A DNA stretch of 64,000 nucleotides from Planctellipticum sp942493135 (GTDB lineage Bacteria > Planctomycetota > Planctomycetia > Planctomycetales > Planctomycetaceae), in assembly GCA_942493135.1 (NCBI GenBank), contig OW818684.1, positions 868,001-932,000 on the forward strand, written 5' to 3'. The translations under genes were made by a program, and so were the position numbers. The notes beneath the pieces are model-generated. The model worked only from the letters and a program-made list of their open reading frames with translations, did no database searches and was not told the origin of the DNA. Below are positions 18,957-26,713 of the stretch, piece by piece (within the stretch, counting starts at the first letter, position 1; every line of letters begins with the position of its first letter).

Positions 18957-19586
18957 ATGGCGCGAAACATTCGCAATCCGTTCAATCCGGGCCTGCTGCT
19001 CGTCGTGCTGTTCGTCGCGATTTCCTGGTGGTTCGCCAACCAGCCGAATGAGAATCTCCCGCCAGCCGAGCGTCCCGCTCCGTCGAGAAAACCGGATTCC
19101 CGCGAGCCGACCCCGCCCGCAGCGACGACAGCCTCCAGGCCGGACCCTTGCGATCCGAAGATTGTGGACGAATTCACTGGCCGCGTGCAGCACGTCCAGG
19201 ACGGCGATTCCTTCAAGCTGCAGACGTCGGACCGCCGGACGGTCACGGTCCGGATGAAGAGTATCGATGCCCCCGAGAAGGATCAGCCCTCCGGAGACGC
19301 CGCCCGGCAGCATCTCAAGCGTCTGATCGAGGGACGCCAGGTGACGATCCAGTCCGTCGGCGACGATCAGTACGACCGGACGCTCGGGTATGTTCTGCTG
19401 GACGGCGTCGAGATCAACGAGCAACTCGTCCGCGACGGTTGGGCCTGGCACTACAGCAAAGACAGTTGCGAGCGCCGCTTCGCCGCGGCGGAAGACGCCG
19501 CGCGGACGGCACGGCGGGGCCTGTGGGAGAGGGAACGACCGCAGCCGCCGTGGGAGTTTCGGCGACAGAAGAATTTGGGGCGGTAA
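18957..19586 (+). CDS. Membrane-anchored thermonuclease (SNase-like) protein
   Basis: 209 residues from the ATG at 18957; the long upstream in-frame extension overlaps the phosphoesterase gene and is spurious. One N-terminal membrane anchor (LLLVVLFVAISWWF) and a Pro-rich linker lead to an SNase domain at about 70-200. Seen there: VQHVQDGDSFKL (calcium-site Asp), VRMKSIDAPE with Arg and Glu placed as in micrococcal nuclease, and YDRTLGYVLLDG with the third catalytic Arg. It would be an extracytoplasmic endonuclease. It converges on the Ser/Thr kinase gene. Confidence 0.9.
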   Translation: MARNIRNPFNPGLLLVVLFVAISWWFANQPNENLPPAERPAPSRKPDSREPTPPAATTASRPDPCDPKIVDEFTGRVQHVQDGDSFKLQTSDRRTVTVRMKSIDAPEKDQPSGDAARQHLKRLIEGRQVTIQSVGDDQYDRTLGYVLLDGVEINEQLVRDGWAWHYSKDSCERRFAAAEDAARTARRGLWERERPQPPWEFRRQKNLGR

Positions 19587-19617
19587 GGCTCGGTCGGTCC
19601 CCCGGTGGTGACCGGTA

Positions 19618-22047
19618 TCATTTGACTCGGTTGACTCGCCAGCGCGTCGGTTGTTCGCCGTCGCGCAAGGGCCGGAATTCGAGGTACGTACTGGCGGGAT
19701 CCTTGTCATTCGGTCGCTCTGCCAGCAGAACATACCATCCATGCAGCTGAGCATGTTCGAGGACGAAGTCCTCAAAGTCTGTCGCGCGCAGCCGCCAGGT
19801 CGGAGCCAGCCAAGTCGGCGTTTCCTGCTCCACCCGCAGTCGGACCGTGCTGTCGCGATACACGGATGTCGGAGATGTTGTGTGCGAAGTGAACCAGCCA
19901 GGAAGCTCGACCAGCTCGATCAAGCTTGTCCCTCCTGACTGTTCGGAAACGGACCACAGCGGAATTGGCCAGCCTGGCTCGCTGTGGTGTAACCGAAGCA
20001 ACGTCCCGGCCTGCAACGCCGGATCGCCCACATGGCCAGTCGGCGTCATGTACCACTCCGGGTGCTCGGCGAGTTCGAGAGTCGCCGTGAATCGCCGGCT
20101 CGGGCCGGAATCCCGTCGCTCCAACGCCAGATAGGTGGACCAGGCCGAACCATCAGCCCCCAACGGAATCAGCCCGATCTGCGTGACGCCGCCGGACGGC
20201 CACACTGCCAGGAGCGGGTCTCGCGGCGCATTGCCGGGAAGTGTATTCCACCAGTCCGTCCGTTCGAGCGCCAGTTGTCGCGCGGCGTAGCGACCCGCGG
20301 CGCTGATCGCCTCCACCGAACGCGGATCATCGCGATGGATGACCGGCCCCCAGATCACGTGCTCGTAGTCGCGTTCGATCCGTTCCTGTTCCGCCGTGGG
20401 AATCTCCGCGCCAGTTCGGCTGATAGAAATCGCTGGATCGGTCGCAACGCTGCGCGGCCAAACGGCCATCCCGATGACGGCCACCGCCAGCACTCCGGCT
20501 ACGGCAACCAACGCAGGCCAACGCGGCTGCGGACTTCGTGCATGACGCTCCGCAGCGGACTCGCGCAGCGTCAGCCAGGCCAGCCCGCACGCCAACGCCT
20601 GCAGCGCGAACAGCACCGTCAGCAGCGAAAAGACGACGACCTGCAGCTTCCGGTCGGCCGCGTACACGCCGTCGAACGGAGGCTGAATCCAGCCGCTCAA
20701 GTTGCCTGCGGAGAAGAGTGCCAGCGCCAGGCCGCCGGCGCCTGCCACCGCGGCCGCCCAACGCTGTCCACGGACCATCAACGCCGCCAGGCCGATGATC
20801 GAGGCGTCGAGCAGTCCCATTTTCGCCGAGTCGGCCGCCATGCCCAGGCTCGTCATGTGCTCGGGAAGCCAGCGGACTCCTGCCGCCGCCATCGTCGTGG
20901 CTACGACCATCCAGACCATCAGCGCCGCGTGCAAGGCGACCGTCAGCACCCCCGCCTCGGTCACACGTTCCGGCCGGCGGACATAGCGCCGCAGACGCGC
21001 CCGCCAGGAATTCGGGCGGGCATGGACCGGGCGGTCTTCCAGAAACGCCTGCAGCTCGGCGGCCAGGTCCATTGCTGTCAGATACCGGTCGCCCGGCTCC
21101 TTGGCCAGGCACTTCAGGCAGATCCGCTCCAGGTCCCGCGGGATCTTCGGCCGCTGCCGCCGCGGAGGGACGGGAGGTTCCTCCAGCACCCGCGCCAGCG
21201 TGCTCCCGACGCCCGGCCCCACGAACGGGGGCGTCCCGGTCAGCAGCTCGTACAACACCACCCCCAGCGAGTAGATATCGCTGGAGACGCCCCGCGCGCC
21301 GTCATCGCCACGGATCTGTTCGGGAGCCATGTACTCCAGCGTGCCGCGCCACAGGCTGCTGTCGCGTTCCGTGCGGGGAGCGTTCGCCAGGCAGGCTAAA
21401 CCGAAGTCGGTCAGCTTCGGCGTAAACGGAAAGTCGCCGCCGCCCCCATTCGGAAACAGCAGCACGTTCGAGGGCTTGATGTCGCCGTGCACGATCGCCC
21501 GCTGATGGCAGACCTGCGTCGCCTGCGAGAGATCGCGGAGGATCTCCGCCGCCAGTTGCGGCGGAGCGGGCGTTCCGCGCGCCGCCAGCCAGCCGGCAAG
21601 GGACGGACCCGAGCAGTAGGCCATGACCAGCGCCACCAGCCCCGGCTCGCGATAGACGTCGTGCACGGGGACGATGTGCGAATGGTCCAGCCGGGCCATC
21701 AGCTCGATTTCCTGCGCATAGCACTCCGCCAGGTTCGGCTGCAGGAGGACGTGCGAATGCGGAATCTTGATCGCGACCGTCCGGCCCAGTTCGTCGTCGC
21801 GGGCCTTCCAGACGGCCCCGTAGGCCCCGGCCCCCAGGGACTGCTGCAGCGTGTATTTCCCCAGTTTCGTCACCGCTCCGCCGGCTCCGCCTGGTGCGGC
21901 CAGCCGCAGCAGATCGAGGATCGGCATCGCCGCCGCCGGCGTCCGGGGCGGATCGCGACGGATCTTCGCCGCCAGGTCGATGAGTCCCTGGATCAGCTCC
22001 GGGTCGTGCTCGTCGTCGGGTGTGGAGCTAGCGGGGATCTCGGACAT
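19618..22047 (-). CDS. Membrane Ser/Thr protein kinase (Hanks type)
   Basis: 809 residues. The kinase domain spans about 65-330: P-loop LGAGAYGAVW, ATP-binding Lys in VAIKIP, catalytic loop HGDIKPSNV (Gly replaces the usual Arg of HRD, so a non-RD kinase), and DFG in LTDFGLACLA with APE-like YMAPEQ. It is followed by about five hydrophobic segments (360-540), then a C-terminal domain of about 260 residues of unknown type, probably outside the membrane. The start overlaps the 3' end of the upstream ECF sigma gene by 20 nt, so translation is likely coupled. ECF-kinase gene pairs are typical in planctomycetes, where the kinase is proposed to control the sigma factor. Confidence 0.92.
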   Translation of the reverse strand: MSEIPASSTPDDEHDPELIQGLIDLAAKIRRDPPRTPAAAMPILDLLRLAAPGGAGGAVTKLGKYTLQQSLGAGAYGAVWKARDDELGRTVAIKIPHSHVLLQPNLAECYAQEIELMARLDHSHIVPVHDVYREPGLVALVMAYCSGPSLAGWLAARGTPAPPQLAAEILRDLSQATQVCHQRAIVHGDIKPSNVLLFPNGGGGDFPFTPKLTDFGLACLANAPRTERDSSLWRGTLEYMAPEQIRGDDGARGVSSDIYSLGVVLYELLTGTPPFVGPGVGSTLARVLEEPPVPPRRQRPKIPRDLERICLKCLAKEPGDRYLTAMDLAAELQAFLEDRPVHARPNSWRARLRRYVRRPERVTEAGVLTVALHAALMVWMVVATTMAAAGVRWLPEHMTSLGMAADSAKMGLLDASIIGLAALMVRGQRWAAAVAGAGGLALALFSAGNLSGWIQPPFDGVYAADRKLQVVVFSLLTVLFALQALACGLAWLTLRESAAERHARSPQPRWPALVAVAGVLAVAVIGMAVWPRSVATDPAISISRTGAEIPTAEQERIERDYEHVIWGPVIHRDDPRSVEAISAAGRYAARQLALERTDWWNTLPGNAPRDPLLAVWPSGGVTQIGLIPLGADGSAWSTYLALERRDSGPSRRFTATLELAEHPEWYMTPTGHVGDPALQAGTLLRLHHSEPGWPIPLWSVSEQSGGTSLIELVELPGWFTSHTTSPTSVYRDSTVRLRVEQETPTWLAPTWRLRATDFEDFVLEHAQLHGWYVLLAERPNDKDPASTYLEFRPLRDGEQPTRWRVNRVK

Positions 22048-22609
22048 AGTTGGTCAACTCAAGCTGCAGCGCGGCGATGGCCCGGTTCCACACTTTGCGA
22101 ACCGCGTCGGCCGACTTGCCGAGCTGCTCGCCGATCTGAGCATACTCCATCTCGTGGAAATCGCGGAGCCGGATCACGGCGGCGTATTCCGGCTTGAGTC
22201 GATCGAGCGCTGTCTCCAGGACGTCGCGCAGCTCGCTCCGCAGCAGGCTCGCCGAGACCGACGACCCGCCGTCGCGAAACGAGCGCGTGTCGGCCGGCGT
22301 CTCCCGGTCGGTCTGTCGGGACTGCGACCGCAGCCGCCGGGCCTCGTTGAGAATGACATTCAGCAGAATCCGTTTGAGCCAGCCGCGCAGTTCGCGTTCG
22401 GACGCCCCGTCGAACTGCTCATTCGCGCGGACGGCGCGGGCCAGCGCATCCTGGACGAGATCGGACGGCCCGACCTTCCGGTGGAGCGTCCCCGGCCACG
22501 CCCGGTCGGCGATCCGCGCGAGATAGAGCCGCTGCCCTTCGAGCTGTTCCAGAATTGAACTCCCCGCCGCCGGGCCCGACCGCTGCTGCGAGGAAGAGTC
22601 ATCCACCAT
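22028..22609 (-). CDS. ECF-type RNA polymerase sigma factor
   Basis: 193 residues from the ATG at 22609 (MVDDSSSQQ); the open frame upstream reads as low-complexity Pro/Arg sequence. Region 2 is seen in VGPSDLVQDALARAVRANEQFDG cut here to SDLVQDALARAV and RELRGWLKRILLNVI. Region 4 is seen as LKPEYAAVIRLRDF, EMEYAQIGEQLGKS and ADAVRKVWNRAI (helix-turn-helix). There is no anti-sigma gene. The overlapping downstream Ser/Thr kinase is the likely regulator. It directs transcription of an unknown regulon, possibly including its own operon. Confidence 0.93.
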   Translation of the reverse strand: MVDDSSSQQRSGPAAGSSILEQLEGQRLYLARIADRAWPGTLHRKVGPSDLVQDALARAVRANEQFDGASERELRGWLKRILLNVILNEARRLRSQSRQTDRETPADTRSFRDGGSSVSASLLRSELRDVLETALDRLKPEYAAVIRLRDFHEMEYAQIGEQLGKSADAVRKVWNRAIAALQLELTNYVRDPR

Positions 22610-22835
22610 CAAAGACACGCTCTTACGGAGTGCGCGGACGCGGAATTCTGAGAAAAGTGTTATGGGCTCGCGGGCGGGGCGTTGTCCAGCCGGAAGTGGA
22701 CGAGCGGCCCGAACTGGGGGACTTTTCGGAAAGTGGCGGATTTGGCGTCCGGTGGGGGTGGGCGGGGGTGTCTTTAAGAAGGTGGGGCGACTCTGCGGTC
22801 TCAGTGCGTCGATGGTGAATTGTTGGAGAAGTGTC

Positions 22836-24050
22836 ATGCATTTGCGGGTAGTTTCCAAGGCAGCGAGAACCCTGTTGACCGTCAGCGGCATCCTCGGAGC
22901 CGCTGTGGACGGTGAAGCGGGGTTCGTTGGTTTGGGGGATCTGCCGGGGGGAGGCTTCAGCAGCGCTGCTTTCGGCATCTCGGCTGACGGATCTGTCGTG
23001 GTCGGTTACACCAACGGGGCCTCCGGAGATGAAGCCTTTCGCTGGACGTCCGGCGGTGGCATGGTCGGCCTCGGAGATTTGCCAGGCGGAAGCACCTACA
23101 GCGCTGCTTCCGGCATCTCGGCTGACGGCTCCGTCGTGGTCGGTTACAGCGACGGGACCTCCGGAGGGGAAGCATTCCGCTGGACGTCCGGAGGCGGCAT
23201 GGTCGGTCTCGGAGCATTGCAAGGCGGAGGCTTCTTTTACAGCGGTGCTTCCGGCATCTCGGCCGACGGTTCCGTCGTAGTTGGTGTCACCCGCGAAGCG
23301 TCGAATTATGAAGCGTTCCGCTGGACGTCCGGCGGGGGCATGGTCGGCCTCGGAGATTTGTCAGGTGGAAGCACCTACAGCACTGCTTCCGGCATCTCGG
23401 CCGACGGCTCCGTCGTGGTCGGTTACAGCGACGGGACCTCCGGAGGGGAAGCATTCCGCTGGACGTCCGGAGGCGGCATGGTCGGCCTCGGAACTTTGCC
23501 AGGCGGAAGCTTCTTTTACAGCAGTGCTTCCGGCATCTCGGCCGACGGTTCCGTCGTAGTCGGAGAGAGTTGGGGAGCTTCCGGAGGAGAAGCGTTTCGC
23601 TGGACGTCCGGCGGGGGCATGGTCGGCCTCGGAGATCTGCCGGGGGGAGGCTTTCGCAGCTATGCGACCAGTGTCTCGGCCGACGGCTCGTTAGTGGTCG
23701 GTAACAGCGACATTGGGCACACGGATGCGGCGTTTCTGTGGGACTCGGTTCACGGCATGCGGAGCCTGCAGTCGGTTCTCACGGTCGATTACGGATTTGA
23801 CCTGAGCGGTTGGAGCCTTCGAAACGCAACCGCCATCTCGGCCGACGGCAAGTCGATTGTTGGATATGGGGTCAATCCCAATGGCCAACAGGAAGCTTGG
23901 CTGGCTCGACTGGAATTGCCGCCGCCACCACCGGACGACTCGCCGGTCGCGCCGGAACCGACGTCACTGGCGCTGGCCGGGTTCGCCGGGCTGGGTCTCG
24001 TCGCACGCGCGATTCGTCGCCGCAGAGGGGTGGGCGCTCCGTCGATGTGA
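22836..24050 (+). CDS. Secreted HAF-repeat protein with PEP-CTERM anchor
   Basis: 404 residues from the ATG at 22836, preceded by GGAGAAG. A signal peptide (RTLLTVSGILGAAVDGEA) is followed by six near-perfect 46-47-residue repeats (residues 31-308), each with VGLGDLPGG, ISADGSVVVG and EAFRWTSGGGM, then a degenerate seventh. This is the HAF-repeat pattern, likely a beta-propeller. The C-terminus is a PEP-CTERM sorting signal: PEPTS, a hydrophobic helix (LALAGFAGLGLVARAI) and a basic tail RRRRG. Such proteins are exported and anchored or released by an exosortase. It diverges from the ECF sigma gene. Confidence 0.9.
   Translation: MHLRVVSKAARTLLTVSGILGAAVDGEAGFVGLGDLPGGGFSSAAFGISADGSVVVGYTNGASGDEAFRWTSGGGMVGLGDLPGGSTYSAASGISADGSVVVGYSDGTSGGEAFRWTSGGGMVGLGALQGGGFFYSGASGISADGSVVVGVTREASNYEAFRWTSGGGMVGLGDLSGGSTYSTASGISADGSVVVGYSDGTSGGEAFRWTSGGGMVGLGTLPGGSFFYSSASGISADGSVVVGESWGASGGEAFRWTSGGGMVGLGDLPGGGFRSYATSVSADGSLVVGNSDIGHTDAAFLWDSVHGMRSLQSVLTVDYGFDLSGWSLRNATAISADGKSIVGYGVNPNGQQEAWLARLELPPPPPDDSPVAPEPTSLALAGFAGLGLVARAIRRRRGVGAPSM
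22926..23759 (+). repeat. Six tandem 138-141 bp repeats inside the HAF gene
   Basis: Units at 22926-23063, 23064-23201, 23202-23342, 23343-23480, 23481-23621 and 23622-23759. Units 2 and 4 are almost identical at DNA level, and units 3 and 5 share a one-codon longer form (FFYS). This A-B-A-B pattern points to duplication of a two-unit block or to gene conversion. Confidence 0.9.
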
Positions 24051-24204
24051 ACCCTGGTATGCCTGATTGTAAGACGTCGCATGTATTCAGCATTGGGCAG
24101 TCGTCGCATCGTTCGAACGACTACGCGCTGACACCGCAAGCCAGGTGGATTTTGCCGCAAGCACGTGATCTCGAACACATTCTCACTTAGCAAGGATTGC
24201 AACG

Positions 24205-25191
24205 ATGATACCTCAAGCCGAAGGTGAGCGTGACAGGCGCGAAGCCGCATTGCAGACGCAGAAAATCGTAGACTACTGGAAACTGCGTGCCGGCGATTGG
24301 CTACTCTCTGGGGCCGCGTGGATCTTGCTCTGCACCCTCTTCAGTTTCGTTGCAGCAACCGCGGGCGCTTATTGGGCCATGTCCGACATGATCAAAACGT
24401 TTGCGGAAGACGAGGCGCGCAAGCAAGTGAAGCTGGTACTCGACGAAATGTCGCGCCAACCAGGTGGAATTGAGCAGATGTCCGAGCGGATCAGGAAGTC
24501 GATCGGCGAACTTGCTGCGGCCCAGTCACGCTTAGACAATGAGATCGGGGGGCAGGAGGAGATTGTTCGCCACTTCAAGAAACGCCATGACGACACGCTC
24601 ATAAGGCTAAACGAGGCGATCAAGGCAGTTGAGGCACTCGCGGAGTCAGCGGTGCGGGCCAAGAAGGACGCTCAATCGTTGAATGAACGAATTGAGAAAG
24701 ATCCCAATACACTTAGTGCCCTTTCAATGCTGGTTTCCACACTCCAAGAGAATCCGAACAATCCCGACCGGGCCGCAAAAGCGCTCATCTCCCAGTTTAC
24801 AGTGGTTACGAGCCAGCTCCGAACCGATGTCGATTTGCTACAAGCTCGCGTCGGCGACGTGAACACCGTCGCCTTGAAGCAGGGATTCGACCGTCTTATG
24901 GGCGATATGGACTGGAATGCGCTCCGACACTTCAAGTACCACACAGAAGGTGGCGAAATCATCACGACGTCAACTCGCATTGGTGCAGCTCGGCTTGAGC
25001 TAAGGCAAGCCGGCGAGAAGGGAGATCATTTGCTTGTACTTTCACCATCAGGCGGGTTCATTCCGAAGCTTTCGAACGGGGATCGCAATCCGCGGCCGGG
25101 TCATCCGATGAATGGATTGCTTGAGGTGACATACGACAGGGGCCATAGGGCCGTCTACGGAAACTTCTATGAAGGAAAGTTCGAGCCGTGA
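24205..25191 (+). CDS. Membrane-anchored coiled-coil protein of unknown function
   Basis: 328 residues. One membrane segment (about 34-58, LLSGAAWILLCTLFSFVAATAGAYWA) is followed by a long heptad-rich region (about 62-220: DEARKQVKLVLDEMSRQ, IGELAAAQSRLDNEI, AVEALAESAVRAKKDAQSL) and a C-terminal beta-rich domain of about 90 residues starting near HFKYHTEGGEI. The C-terminal part may bind a ligand or wall component. AAGGA upstream supports the ATG. Base composition is visibly less GC-rich than the flanking genes and codon choice is more mixed, suggesting acquisition. I do not recognise a family. Confidence 0.75.
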   Translation: MIPQAEGERDRREAALQTQKIVDYWKLRAGDWLLSGAAWILLCTLFSFVAATAGAYWAMSDMIKTFAEDEARKQVKLVLDEMSRQPGGIEQMSERIRKSIGELAAAQSRLDNEIGGQEEIVRHFKKRHDDTLIRLNEAIKAVEALAESAVRAKKDAQSLNERIEKDPNTLSALSMLVSTLQENPNNPDRAAKALISQFTVVTSQLRTDVDLLQARVGDVNTVALKQGFDRLMGDMDWNALRHFKYHTEGGEIITTSTRIGAARLELRQAGEKGDHLLVLSPSGGFIPKLSNGDRNPRPGHPMNGLLEVTYDRGHRAVYGNFYEGKFEP

Positions 25192-25414
25192 TGTGAACGG
25201 CAGAGGGCAGACGTACGGGAAGACTCGCTCGGAAGGAGCGAACTGATATTGGTGCAACGGGATGTGGACTCCCGCGGGGTGGTCCAGGGTTGGTCGTCTT
25301 CGACCTGTCTGGTTGGCAACGCCACAGGAGGCTGCGCGCGTAACAACCATCATCGATGGCGCCTTGATGCGTCTTCGAGTTCGCGAGTTCAGCGCGAGCA
25401 TGCCGCCGTGCGCT

Positions 25415-25591
25415 TCAGGTCCCGGGCCGATCATCGGCCGGCTTGTACCCCGCGCACTCCACCATCGGCTGGGGTGGATATTTCACCAGCCGGCGATCGG
25501 TCAGCGACAGGCTGCACAGCAGGAACCTGGAGCCCTTGCCGGAGATGACTTCTCGCAGATGCCGGCAGCGTTCGCAGAGGCTTTCGCGCAT
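25415..25591 (-). CDS. Small four-cysteine protein, probable zinc binder
   Basis: 58 residues starting MRESLCERCRHLREV, with SGKGSRFLLCSLS and VKYPPQPMVECAGYKP further on. The Cys positions (CxxC at 6/9, then 26 and 45) suggest a single zinc site. The composition is protein-like, the start lies 5 nt after the stop codon of the upstream deacetylase gene, and the frame is on the same strand, so it is probably translated from the same mRNA. From memory, short proteins with a CxxC-(V/L)RE-SGKGSRFLLC pattern are common in planctomycetes, without known function; that recollection was not checked. Confidence 0.7.
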   Translation of the reverse strand: MRESLCERCRHLREVISGKGSRFLLCSLSLTDRRLVKYPPQPMVECAGYKPADDRPGT

Positions 25592-25596
25592 CGGAG

Positions 25597-26544
25597 CTAC
25601 TTCGCCGCCATCGCGCGGAATTGCTTCCAGGTGATCAGCTTCACGTGTTCCTCCTCCAGCAGCTTCGCGATCGCGGGTTCTGTGAAGATCCGGCGGTCGC
25701 CGTCCCGGCGGGCGGCGCTGTTGGTGACGGCCCGCAACTCGTCGTCGTCCACTCCGCAGTGGATGATGAGCTGGCTGACGCCGGGGGGCAGGCTCTTGAG
25801 GGTCTTCACGTAGCTCTCACGGCGGGCCTCGTGCGTTTCGCCGCCATAGAACTGGGCGAGGCCAGTCAGCAGCGGCATCTGTCGGGCGTCCAGTTCGGCG
25901 GCCAGGCGCGGTCCCGCTTCGCGCAGGGCCGGGTACTCTCGCTTCGTCGCCTCGTCGAAGCTGCGGACGAACATCACCGGCAGGTCGTATTCCAGACCCA
26001 CCGCCACGTAGGCTTCGACCAGGTCGGGCCGGCTGACGAGGGCCCCCATGTGCGTATCGAGATGGCTGACCGGAATGCCGAGCTGCTTGGCGCGCTCGAC
26101 CTGCGCCCGCAGTTCGGTGACGACCTCGTCACGCTTCACGTGCTGGGCCACCTGCTCGACGTTGTCCCAGAGATAGCCGTTTTCGTCGACCATGCTCGGC
26201 ACCTTGTTCTTCCCGGCGACGGGCCCCCAGCGGTAATTGTCCCACTCGGAATTGAGCGTCAGATGCAGACCGTAGTCGTACTGCGGATGCGCTTTGGCAT
26301 ACTCGGCGAACTCCCGGACCCACGGGCACGGGATCATGATGCTGCACGACGTGACGATCCCCTTCTCCAGGGCCTCGATCGTCCCCCGATTGACCGAATG
26401 GCACATCCCGGCGTCGTCGGCATGAATGATCAGATATTTTTGACCGTCACCGGGGGGCGCGTCCGCTCCGCCAGCCGGGAGGGCGCCGGCCAGGGTCACG
26501 ATCAGCAGACACGTCATGCTCCGAGAAAAGCGAGCCATCGTCAT
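25597..26544 (-). CDS. Secreted ChbG/YdjC-family carbohydrate deacetylase
   Basis: 315 residues. The start ATG at 26544 has AGGA at 7 nt and leads into a signal peptide (SMTCLLIVTLAGALPAGGADA). The YdjC/ChbG fold is shown by YLIIHADDAGMCHSVN (metal Asp), YDYGLHLTLNSEW (His), VSHLDTHMG (His) and LIIHCGVDDDEL. ChbG removes N-acetyl from chitooligosaccharides in enterobacteria; this exported, longer relative probably acts on an extracellular amino sugar. It is in a minus-strand cluster with the acylase and aldolase upstream and a four-Cys protein downstream. Confidence 0.9.
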   Translation of the reverse strand: MTMARFSRSMTCLLIVTLAGALPAGGADAPPGDGQKYLIIHADDAGMCHSVNRGTIEALEKGIVTSCSIMIPCPWVREFAEYAKAHPQYDYGLHLTLNSEWDNYRWGPVAGKNKVPSMVDENGYLWDNVEQVAQHVKRDEVVTELRAQVERAKQLGIPVSHLDTHMGALVSRPDLVEAYVAVGLEYDLPVMFVRSFDEATKREYPALREAGPRLAAELDARQMPLLTGLAQFYGGETHEARRESYVKTLKSLPPGVSQLIIHCGVDDDELRAVTNSAARRDGDRRIFTEPAIAKLLEEEHVKLITWKQFRAMAAK

Positions 26545-26713
26545 GGTGAGTCCTGTTTGGAATCGGGCGCCAACCGGCGAGTGCGAGTCAGCATTTTCCG
26601 GGAACCTGGAGTCAGAATTGCCGCGGGTATCGTACCGGCCGGGAACACGCCGCAGAAGTCTGCGATTCCGGCGATGGCTGCGGTCGACCGCGGCAAGTGC
26701 CACCGCGAATTGA

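Noticed and set aside
22926..23759. Tandem repeats as a CRISPR array
   Set aside because: Units are 138-141 bp, contiguous without spacers, in frame and encode HAF protein repeats.
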